This document shows positions 45,946 through 55,284 of a DNA stretch of 64,000 nt, one piece after another. Numbering within the stretch: the stretch's first letter is position 1; each line of letters starts with the position of its first letter. Source of the stretch: Marsupella aquatica (lineage: Eukaryota; Marchantiophyta). The translations under genes were made by a program, and so were the position numbers. Below the pieces are notes generated by a model. That model was not told the origin of the DNA and did not search any database. It saw nothing but the letters and a program-made list of their open reading frames with translations. The stretch covers positions 18,600,001 to 18,664,000 of the forward strand of contig OZ316894.1 in NCBI GenBank assembly GCA_973895155.1, read 5' to 3'.

Positions 45946-46711
45946 TGCTCTTATACACACTGCCCTGTGGACTTGTACAGCACGAGATCGCATAACGAAG
46001 GGACTTGTGCGCCGCGTGAGTTTGACTGCGGTTTTACGTCCCATCAATTCGAGTGCTTGGAATGATTTGATGGGATCCTAATCATACTGAAGGCAAATGT
46101 CATGTCAATATGTTTGTTGTTGTGGCGTGAAATGACTGCAGGTCGTTGGCACTGTCATCAATATACTTGAGATCGACTTTGATCCGGATTGAAAATCAAG
46201 TCCGGAGTTGATTGCTTTGCTTAGAGTGAATTTGGAGTAAACGTGGTCATGAGAGGAGTGAATCGAGAAAGCTAGAAGTCCCGGCTTACAGAACCTTGGT
46301 CAGATTGAAATTGGGTCATAGATGACTTGAGCCCCGGCTTAGTTTGCAGTAAGTTGGCTCGTACAAATTGATTTCCCGTCGGATTACGCAGAGTTCACGA
46401 ACATCTCGTTCTTACAATTCCAAGCAATAACACAAAATGACCTCAATTGATCAGCATAGCTTCCTTACCGACCTTTTCCATTGTAGCACCTTTGATATTT
46501 CTTACTAGCTACAATAGTGGCTTGAGATTTCGAGGCGGGAGCACTTGATCAAGCTGAGCCCGTTCTAGAAACTGAATACTACCGATACTTAGTGATTTGT
46601 TCTAGCTCACCATAGCTTTATCGCGCGATCTGACCGGAAATTTTGTCGCAGGTCGACTGCTAGATTTAGATTAGAGAAGCACAGTGAGGTCGTCAGTGCC
46701 GCAATCTCACA

Positions 46712-48450
46712 ATGGTGAAGTGCAAGTATGGGTGTAATTGCCTTTTCAAGACCGCGGCGGCAATGGAAGACCACCGAAGGGCTTCCCATCCGGCGCGGTC
46801 CTCTGCTGTGAAAAAGAATCAGGTCGCCGATGGAAACAACCGTAATGTCGTGAATGCGATGCCCCCGGTGAATCGCAACTTACTGACGTGCCGGTATGGA
46901 TGTACTCGCCTGTTCTCGACCCTTGAGGCAATGAATGCCCACCGCAAGGATTCCCACCCCGGCGCTTCGTCCCAGCGGTTGCCTCCTGTTAAAAGGATAC
47001 CGGTCGCCGCATGTAATGACTGTGGCCAGACCTTTTCTAGTGTTGATGCGCTGCGGCACCATCAACTCACGAAGGCAGAACATATACGCCCAGCAAGGGA
47101 GGTCGGATCGTTTGGCTGCGAGAGATGCAACAGAACCTTGAGAAACCAGGATGCCCTGGAGCAGCACTTTGTTGCTGATCACTCGCGTACGTATAAAGCT
47201 CAGTTGCTGGTTTATGACGAATGTTTGTTTTCTTTTGCCATGAGCATCTCCACATAAATTACGTTTTGTGAACAACAAACCTGATCGAGAGGAACGGTAG
47301 GTTACAGAGGGAGATGGAAACATATCGACGGGTGCATGTTTTCAACCTTTACTATTCGGTGTATTGCACCCATGACCTTGTTCTTCTCTGAATTAGCATT
47401 CACAACTTCGCATGACTGTGCAACATAATTATTCTAGATGTCACCGCAATGACTCCGTCTTGTCTATGATTGTTCAGAAATAAGTCACAGAAATTAGGTA
47501 GGTCGAAATAGACAGAAGCCTGTCTCGGGCAATTGCCATCTGTTCATTCATTCTGTCAGCAGGTGAGTCGTTTATTCTGTCAACGTTAGGTTCTTTCATT
47601 GCCAATTGATCATTACACAAGTCATCACTCATCCTTCAATTGACCCATCCCTTGACACGAATATCTCCAAACCTGTTACATATTCTTGAAATTGCACGCG
47701 GAGAGCGTCTCATTGACTTGAAGGCTGAGCTTCAGGGTAAATGTTTAATTTGAATGTTCCCCAATCAATCTGGAGTTGTGCTTCGTAGTGGTTTATCTGC
47801 AATTCCCCGGACTTATCACAATTGTTTTCTCCTTGTCAGTAATCCAGATGGCTAAAGGCGACAGTGGGAGAGCCCAATTAGAAGCTGATTTCAAACGGAA
47901 TTGGCGGAAACCTTCACAGCCAGGTCAGGTCTTGAGCGTGTTCAGGGTGTACAACCCGGGATGGAGGTCTCTCGAGTTCCAACAGTACAAGCAGAAGTTA
48001 CCAAACGGCGGCAACGAGGTGAGCAGGTATCATGGGACAACGCTGCTGTGCGACCTTGGCAGCGTTGCAGGAAACTCCGGACACGATTCCAAATTGTGTC
48101 AAAGTGAGGGATGTAATCTCTGCTGCATACTTCGTACTGGCTTCAAGACTGCAAAGGCCAGGGATAGATGGCAGAGATTCGGAAAGGGAATCTACACCAC
48201 CGCCACAAGCGGAAAAAGCGATGATTACATTTTTTCCAGTTCCAGTCGAAGAGCAGTACTGGTATGCCGAGTGCTGGCAGGAAACGTTCTCCGAACGCAA
48301 ACCAACATGCCCACTCTCGATGCACCGCCGCAAGGGTATGACTCTGTGTCTGGTGAAGTCGGGAAGGATCTCAATTACGACGAGACGGTGGTGTATTCTT
48401 CCAACGCGATTCTGCCGTATTACATGATTGTGTACAGACGTATTATATAA
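46712..48450 (+). CDS. C2H2 zinc-finger / PARP-catalytic fusion protein
   Basis: Exon 1 is 46712-47186 and exon 2 is 47840-48450; the junction is GT-AG in phase 1, giving 361 residues. Exon 1 encodes four zinc fingers: Cys4/Cys8-His21/His26, Cys60/Cys64-His77/His82 (both CKYGC/CRYGC type), Cys101/Cys104-His117/His124 and Cys136/Cys139-His152/His157. Exon 2 is an ADP-ribosyltransferase domain of the PARP fold: RYHGTT (His223), GKGIYTT (Tyr277) and LNYDETVVY (Glu340). The H-Y-E triad is complete, so NAD+-dependent transfer is likely. Between them, LCQSEGCNLCCILRTGF is the Cys-bearing block seen in this zinc-finger/PARP group. The fingers suggest nucleic-acid or protein targeting in the nucleus. 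A small extra exon in the 653-bp intron cannot be excluded. Confidence 0.88.
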
Positions 48451-48865
48451 TCTCCCAACTCGAAAAATCAACATGCACTCACAGCATTAAGTTTGCCTTT
48501 CGAGTTCCGACAAAGGATGAAAAATCAGAAGTGGAATTCTCGGATTCCTGCTTAAGCTCCACAGTTCCCCGAGAAGGCTGCACTGAAACCTCAGAAATTC
48601 GTGAGGCAAAATTCATGATTTAAGTCGGCACGAAGGATTATTTTGACACTGCTTGGTGTAGGCTGAGCTCAGAATCTTAGAGAGCGATGGTCAGACCTGC
48701 GCCATTGACCTTTTGGGAAATCGTTGAGAGTTTCGAATCTAGAGAAATGAGGATTGCTTGCCCCCAAGTTGATCTGTGGCTACTGCGGCATTTTGACTCT
48801 ATTTACAACGAAGATTTGGTCGTATAGCATAGATTATTTTGCTAAACTATGGAATGTCTTTGAAC

Positions 48866-48972
48866 TGTGAACTCAGTCAGCACAAACAGAGAAGAGACTT
48901 TTGATCATAATTGACATATGTGAACTCTGTCAGCACCAACAGAGAAGAGCACTTTTGATCATAATAGACATA
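48866..48972. repeat. 53-bp tandem duplication
   Basis: TGTGAACTC.GTCAGCAC and CAACAGAGAAGAG..CTTTTG head both copies, at 48866 and 48919. Confidence 0.85.
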
Positions 48973-49422
48973 TCCACAAAGTTCGTCAGTGTTTTGGTCC
49001 AATTTTATTAAAAGTTTTTAGGAAAGAACTTACCCTTAAAACTTGCTAGGCATGACTGGTGATACTTTCTTCACAAGAAGTAATGCACCATGAACAATGG
49101 CCCGAAGATGGCCGAAGATGCCCACCCCTCCCAAGAGAAGCAAATGGGCTGCTGGCATTGAGAATACCAGTCCTGCCAAACAGTTCCTTTTAGGCCAAAA
49201 TTGGCTTAAACCTTGCTTCAAATCTCTGCAGAAGAATGAATGATATGAAGGGACAAATTGAATTTTTTTTTAGCCAATTGTAATTTGCCAAAAGTTTACC
49301 TAAGCAAAGGTGAAATCGTCAGATCTAATTATATATAAAAGCCATGGATTACGGAAGTCTTGTAACCATGTGGGTGACTATGTTGTTGCTGAAGTGCTAG
49401 TGGCAGTTGTGTCATTGTTGAG

Positions 49423-49580
49423 GCCATGTTGTGGTTGCAAAACTGTTGTCATTATGGAAGTAGTGTCATTTTATTAGCTATAACAGTGGCCATGTTGTGG
49501 TTGCAAAACTGTTGTCATTACTGAAGTAGTGTCATTTTTTATTAGCTATAACAGTGGCCATGTTGTTGCAGATTGAACTC
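49423..49580. repeat. ~67-bp tandem repeat, about 2.3 copies
   Basis: GCCATGTTGTGGTTGCAAAA recurs at 49423 and 49489, with a partial third unit at 49557. TAGTGTCATTTTATTAGCTA links them. Confidence 0.88.
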
Positions 49581-49945
49581 AAACATTGTCATTGCAGGCG
49601 TGTGATTGTTGTGGCCATGACATTGTGATAGAAGCCGTGTTTTGGCCCGGGTTCTGGCTGTGACTTTTGTGGTTGCAGTAAGATTTCCTTTGCAAAAATG
49701 TTATCATTGCACAAAATCCATGATTGTTGGTGAATGTTGGTGAAGCCTACTCATTAGTAGAGGGTGAAGGTGCAAATGATTGGTGAGAGCCAAAGTGAGA
49801 CAATTGAGGCATGGGAGTAGGTCAAGCAAGGGCTCCCGGACAAGAACAATAAACAAGTTCCCAGATTTCTCCAGGTTCTCCCTTATTTTTGTTTTTCCCT
49901 TTTCATTTTTTCCCTCTTGCATTTTTTCCCTTTGCCATTCAGGCC

Positions 49946-50113
49946 ACTTGTACCCTAACAAAAATAAGTCCAAGAGGGTGCCAAAAAAACAACCACCCCC
50001 TCCCTTAGCCTGGTATATGTATATATTTAACTTGTACCCTAACAAAAATAAGTCCAAGAGGGTGCCAGAAAAAACAACCACCCCCTCCCTTAGCCTGGTA
50101 TAGGTATATTTTT
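49946..50113. repeat. 84-bp tandem duplication
   Basis: ACTTGTACCCTAACAAAAAT starts both units, at 49946 and 50030. The C-run CAACCACCCCCTCCCTTAGC is shared. Confidence 0.9.
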
Positions 50114-50629
50114 TTTGAGGCTGCTATATGGCAAGACTCTCTTTGGCTATCTTGTCTCATTCAATTTAATTGAAATGTATTTTTATGTTAGTTTGACCTA
50201 GTCCATGCTTTAGGTATATATTATTTAGAATTTAGTTATTTTTGACAGCACGTTTAACTTTTTAAATTTACTTAGTTTATATTTATATTTGGTCCCCTAT
50301 ATCAGAAAAAAAATTAAAAACAAAGTTGGGTAGTTCACTCTCTTCTCTTTGAATCATAAAGTATTATATTTATACAAATACACTGTCTAGTACCTTGAAA
50401 TTAATGCACATGTCTTCAAGTACTGTACTTTTCTCATTTTTTAAAAGATGTGCAGTTTTTCCATTAACTTTCTTATAATCATTCTCCTCATAGTCAAATT
50501 AAAATGTCTCCTCATTTCAATTTTTTTAGATAAGTAAAAATAAGCATGTAATAGGATGAACATGCTATATATGGAGAGAGAGTTGGGAGGGGGAAGGGCA
50601 GGGGGACGCCAGGAGGAGATACTTCCTAT

Positions 50630-50975
50630 CTATTAAATAATGTCAATCCTGGCCCAAAAAGGGTGGATCAAAGGGGGACATATTGTTTATTCAACTTCTC
50701 TTTCCAGCTCTTAAAAAATGTCAATCCTGGCCTAAAAAGGGTGGATCAAAGGGGGGGAGATATTGTTTACAGCTCTTGAATAATGTCAATCCTGGCCCAA
50801 AAAGGGTGGACCAAGGGGGGAGACAGCTTTATCCAATTTCTCTTTGCAGCTATTAAGTAATGTCCAATCCTGGTCTAAAAAGGGTGGATCAAGGGGGGAG
50901 ATATCGTTTATTCAACTTCCCTTTCCAGCTATTAAACAATGTCAATCCTGGCCCCAAAAGGATGGATCATACAGG
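50630..50975. repeat. ~64-80-bp tandem repeat, five copies
   Basis: AATGTCAATCCTGGCCCAAA with AAGGGTGGATCAAGGGGGGA recurs at 50638, 50718, 50782, 50859 and 50938. Unit length varies by internal deletion. Confidence 0.9.
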
Positions 50976-51131
50976 AATCATCCGTTCTCAAGATTAATAA
51001 AGTCCAGAGCAAGAGTACTAGGCTGCAAAGCAACGTAGACCAAGACGTCCAAAACAAACAACACTGAGTACACATTGCAGTACCAGACTGGGTACAGAAT
51101 GAAGTACCAGACTGGGTACAGAATGAAGTAC

Positions 51132-51177
<46 letters not shown>
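51132..51177. repeat. (CT)n microsatellite
   Basis: A run of about 44 bp of CT with one TTT break, about 630 bp upstream of the F-box ATG. It is similar to the tract in the Mic10 leader. Confidence 0.9.
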
Positions 51178-51179
<2 letters not shown>

Positions 51180-51214
51180 CAATTGACTTGCTAAAGGGAA
51201 ACGACTGTCATCGT

Positions 51215-51590
51215 CAACTCCTCTCCCATATCAATATTTGCTGCCAAATCAAGGAATCGGACTGGTTCTCCAGGGGTCATCTCCGGAGCAGGATGTCTGA
51301 GAGGAGAGGAGAGTACGCACACTGGAACTCGAGTTGGGGCGAGGGGCGAGTCCATGATGTTGGGGACTCTTTAGTTCTTTCACCAACTCCTCTCCAGTAT
51401 ATCCATATTTGCTGTAGATTCCAGTCCGGCATCGAACCCATTCACCAGGAGTAGAGTTTCCATAGCTTGGTGAGAGTATCGCGCACTGGAAACTCGAGTT
51501 GGGGCGAGTAGAATGCATTGGATTGGATTGGATTGCCATTTGGTCTGTGCTTCCATGGCGTTGGTGACTCTTGAGTTCTTTCTTGAGTTC
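51215..51590. repeat. Duplicated ~168-bp segment upstream of F-box gene
   Basis: CAACTCCTCTCC..TAT..ATATTTGCTG and CGCACTGGAA.CTCGAGTTGG occur twice, starting near 51215 and 51383, in the probable promoter or leader of the F-box gene. Confidence 0.7.
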
Positions 51591-51802
51591 TTTCAAGTGC
51601 GATAACTTCCAGCTCAGGAGAATTTTAGGAAAAGTGGAGTGGAGAGAATTGTAATTTAGTTAGATGTCCAAATCATTGGTCGATGACATATATATTTCTC
51701 CTGTGCGATAGAGACCTGAATCTGGAGAGGACTGAATGACTTAATTAGGGGCTGAAACGTTCGATTGAGGGTGGATTGTAATTCAACTCGTTGTCCGCCG
51801 GA

Positions 51803-53269
51803 ATGGAGGCAAATCAAGTACAGGAGACTCCGCCGAGGGGCTTATTGAAAAGAATTGTAGCCATGTTGTGTTTTCCATCTCTGTTGAAGATGGCTATAAA
51901 GAAAGCATGGCTGACGGGATGTTGTTCGACTTCGCCCCACGAGAACGACGTGAAGGAGGGAGAGGAGGTCAAGCTTTTAGCAGAGGAGGACGAGATTTTA
52001 TATTCTAAGAGCTCCCGACCTGACAAATTGAACACCCGAGGCTCAGAAGAGGTGAGCAATCTGATGACTTTACAAGACGGCTCCCATGATGACAAAGGGA
52101 AGACACAGGGAGTAGAGGTGTGCGTTACTCTACCTGAGGACTTAGTGGAAAGGATTTTGGCAATGGTGCCTTTCCCGTATGTATTCAAGGCTCGGGCACT
52201 GTCAACATCATGGCTGGCCAGGTTCTCCCCAGTTGAATCTCAAGTTGACGAGGTGAAGAAGCACCTTGCAGCCTCTTTTCAGAAGGAGGTCAGTAAGTGG
52301 TCCACCAACTGGAAGACCCTCTGCCCTGTCTTTGTTAACAGTCTTCAGGGCTTCAGTGCTTACGACCGGGCAGCTAGCAGGTGGGCAAGAATGCCACCGT
52401 TGTCTTTCATCCCCTGTCATCTCCTCAGCATCCCATATCTACAGATGGACGGAGCTCTCTTGCTGATGTCTGATTTCTATGACTCGGAATCAAGTTCGAG
52501 AGGAAGCTGCAGACACGAGCTCTGTGTTGCCAACGTCTTGACACAGAGCTTGAGGCGGCTGCCACGGCCTCCCCCTGTACTCTGCACCCCTGAGGAAAAT
52601 TGCACTTTGTTTTTCCAGAAATTGTTGAGTCAGACCTCGTCAGGGACGTACAAGGTGGTCATCGTTTACATAAGTCGCGCTCGTGGGTACTACCTTGCAC
52701 AGATCTACGATTCCAAATCAAATGCCTGGAGAAGCAGGACCATCGCCAAAAACGTCCCAGGACTTACTAGCCCTCCTGCATATCTCAATGGAGTTCTCTA
52801 TATGGTGGCAAAGGAAAATCCGAGGCATCTACTGGCTTTAAATGTGGAAGAAGGGGCTTTCCAAGAACTCGAAATGTCTGGAGATACCGTAGGAAAAGTT
52901 GCCATCGGTCTGGTGGTTTGCAATGCCCAACTACTCATGTTTGTTAAGGAGTCTTGCCCTTGTAGAGCTGACGGGCAGGTGCTTAAGATTGATCTCGGGT
53001 TGCGAAGATTGCTGGAGGTGGGTCGAGGGCCGTCTCCAAAACATTGTGTCAACACGTTACTTAGTGATGGTAGTACCGTACTCCTCCCATTTTCTGACGG
53101 CCCTGGGGATTCAAGGGCAAATTGCAATTGCAGTGGAATGGTGGTGTACAACTTGCCAGAAAATAAGTGGAATTCTATCCATTTCCACTGGCAGGCTAAG
53201 TCTGGCCAACCAAAATACCGCGGAGTTTTTGCCTTTCAACCAAACTTGAATCCATTTATGGCAGTCTGA
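51803..53269 (+). CDS. F-box protein with kelch-like C-terminal region
   Basis: Single exon, 488 residues from the ATG at 51803. The F-box (about 107-145: VTLPEDLVERILAMVPF, then a SW pair) should bind Skp1 in an SCF ubiquitin ligase. The C-terminal half holds FSAYDRAASRWARMPPLSF and several blades with paired aromatic and Gly residues (YDSKSNAWRSR, YLNGVLYMVAKENP, VVYNLPENKWNSI). It is thus a galactose-oxidase/kelch-type propeller, as in plant FBX6/LCR-like proteins, and would choose the substrate. Residues 11-40 (RGLLKRIVAMLCFPSLLK) resemble the F-box itself, suggesting an old internal duplication. The substrate is unknown. Confidence 0.88.
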   Translation: MEANQVQETPPRGLLKRIVAMLCFPSLLKMAIKKAWLTGCCSTSPHENDVKEGEEVKLLAEEDEILYSKSSRPDKLNTRGSEEVSNLMTLQDGSHDDKGKTQGVEVCVTLPEDLVERILAMVPFPYVFKARALSTSWLARFSPVESQVDEVKKHLAASFQKEVSKWSTNWKTLCPVFVNSLQGFSAYDRAASRWARMPPLSFIPCHLLSIPYLQMDGALLLMSDFYDSESSSRGSCRHELCVANVLTQSLRRLPRPPPVLCTPEENCTLFFQKLLSQTSSGTYKVVIVYISRARGYYLAQIYDSKSNAWRSRTIAKNVPGLTSPPAYLNGVLYMVAKENPRHLLALNVEEGAFQELEMSGDTVGKVAIGLVVCNAQLLMFVKESCPCRADGQVLKIDLGLRRLLEVGRGPSPKHCVNTLLSDGSTVLLPFSDGPGDSRANCNCSGMVVYNLPENKWNSIHFHWQAKSGQPKYRGVFAFQPNLNPFMAV

Positions 53270-53960
53270 GCTCAGATTGAGTCCGGCCTCAACAGGGAAT
53301 TCCATTTGTCTGTACACTAGAGTATTTTTTTCAGACATTTGTCAGGGTTTGGGATACGATGGTTGTTGATCCTCCAAAAAGGGTTCAATGACAGGTCTTG
53401 AAGGTTCAGCTGAGGACCCGCGAACCTGACTCAAGTCCCTGGACCTCTCACCACAGCAAGATCAAACCGAGGAAACAAACAGTTGCGCAAGCAGTAGATA
53501 ATGGAAAAGAAACCTTTGGTAGTGATCAGGCGATGATCCCCATAGTCAATGGCAAATTAGTATGTGCTGGTAGAAAAGTAGAATTATAGAACAAGAGTAG
53601 GCAAGGATATGTTCCAAAAATTCTTCCACACCAATGTCACTTGCATGGAGATGTGCTCTCCAAGTATTGTCCAAAACTAATTTCACTTGCATGGAGATAT
53701 GCTCTCCAATTGCAGTAACTTACCCGTTCATTTCGCTGTCATCTGCCACATATATACAGGACTGGTTTTTTGTGGCAAATCTGGTCAGCTGCTCATGGGA
53801 CAGTCTGCGACAAATTGGCTAATCAGTGATATTGTAGATCAATTTTGATCCACAGAAATCAATTATCATTCTCACATAGTTAAATTTTGATTTCATTCAC
53901 AAAGTACTGTAGTTCTGCAATTTGATTCGGTCTGTTTTCCTTGACGACACCTGCAACGGA
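53270..53960. other. 3' flank and spacer
   Basis: No gene recognised. CACTTGCATGGAGAT.TGCTCTCCAA occurs twice at about 53640 and 53686, a small tandem duplication. Confidence 0.45.
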
Positions 53961-54540
53961 TGCAGATTCAAATTTCTGAATTTTGCTACGAAGATCATAG
54001 TTGTCAACGCAAAAGGTCTGTCTGCGGCTACCACCCGACCAAATGAATTTGAAAGTGCCTCACAAATTTGCTACGCTTCATGCATGGTATCGAATTTTAG
54101 CTAAAGCTCACAAGGACTTTCGCGCATCCTTTGTATTGGATTTGACTCGCAAGCCCCCATTCTTAGCTAAAGCTCACAAGGACTCTCACAAAACCTTTGT
54201 ATTGGATTTGCCTCAAGAGTGGAGGATAGCCCCCATTCTTCACATGAATAAGCTCAATGGATTCATATTAGGAGGAACCCAAAACTAGCACAAACTTTTG
54301 TCACTCAATTTTATGAGTCTCGACAAACCTTTAGAATATCATATCTATCAGATTATTGATCATCGGGTTAAGCGACGAAAATGGCGTGGTGTAGTTGAGT
54401 ACCTAGTCAGCTGGGAGGGCTGTGACTCGTACGAAATTCTTGGAACACAGCTAATTCGTCAGAAAACATTTTTAAGGATGCAAACGTCAAGTTGGTCTGG
54501 AGTAGGCTTGGTCGGTGGTAGCATAGAAACTTAAGTTGTC
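53960..54540 (+). mobile_element. Ty3-type retroelement remnant with chromodomain
   Basis: A worn 3' piece of a chromodomain-bearing LTR retrotransposon. Around 54210-54270 the frame reads IAPILHMNKLNGF, like the integrase C-terminal words before the chromodomain. At 54330-54450, EYHIYQIIDHRVKRRKW and VEYLVSWEGCDSYE follow the chromodomain pattern (variable helix, then Y.V.W.G). Frames change and the expected W-E-P segment is lost, so it is inactive. No LTR or reverse transcriptase is visible nearby. Confidence 0.62.
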
Positions 54541-54644
54541 TAAATAGGCTCGTCTGTGCAAAGCCATAAACGTTTCATCCTAATGTTATCATTTGTACTA
54601 AATCATGTGCCACACAGGCACATAACAACCTGTATTCTAGAGAT

Positions 54645-54725
54645 GAACACCGTGTCAACTTGAATATCATAGAACACCGTGTCAACTTGAATATCATAGA
54701 ACACCGTGTCAACTTGAATATCATG
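54645..54725. repeat. 27-bp tandem repeat, three copies
   Basis: GAACACCGTGTCAACTTGAA followed by TATCATA, at 54645, 54672 and 54699. The copies are nearly identical. Confidence 0.95.
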
Positions 54726-55284
54726 TAGAGATGAATGAATACAGTGACTCGATTATAAGGTTGTAAGATTGGCCCCCAATAGATATCTAGATCTCATGTT
54801 AAGACACATGTTTGATGCAAAATGTTTGGACCAGGAGGTGACACCAACACAGGTACTGGTCTTGCTCTTCAACTTGAGCCCAAACTAAACTAAGCTGGGC
54901 CAAGACTTTTGGCACGGGCCGCACCTGGACTAGCATGCGCCACCCAGCGGCTTTCGGACCATTATATGTAATACTGAATAACAAATATGGCCAAGGAAAA
55001 CTTTCTCGATATAGAAAACAAAGGATGTTGCATGCGTCAATCGCTGAAAGTCACAGATGAAGCTAGGGCGTTGACTAGCATCGACCGCCCTTCTCCAATG
55101 CGGGCTTAGGCAGCACAAAAATAATGAATCACGTTTAGGCACTGATTTATTGGAACAAACAAACGGTACTCAAAGTCGACATATTATAAAGGCATGCTCC
55201 AGGAATCATTTACCGATTGTGATATGGAGTTTACATTATAAACTATCAGCTTCAGTCAAACACTGCACCGTTGTTGAATCGCTA
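54726..55284. other. 3' flank of MRS2 gene
   Basis: No coding content recognised. It probably includes the 3' untranslated region of the minus-strand magnesium transporter. Confidence 0.45.

Larger units (their letters stand above)
43371..46711. other. AT-rich spacer with repeats
   Basis: No gene recognised. It holds the fourth LTR-like copy (44705-44850) and the 47-bp array (45688-45945). The last 700 bp are of higher complexity and likely hold the promoter of the zinc-finger/PARP gene. Confidence 0.45.
48451..51802. other. Spacer dominated by minisatellites
   Basis: No gene recognised between the PARP-type gene and the F-box gene. Several unrelated tandem repeats, listed separately, fill much of it. 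The last 600 bp are the likely promoter and leader of the F-box gene. Confidence 0.5.
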
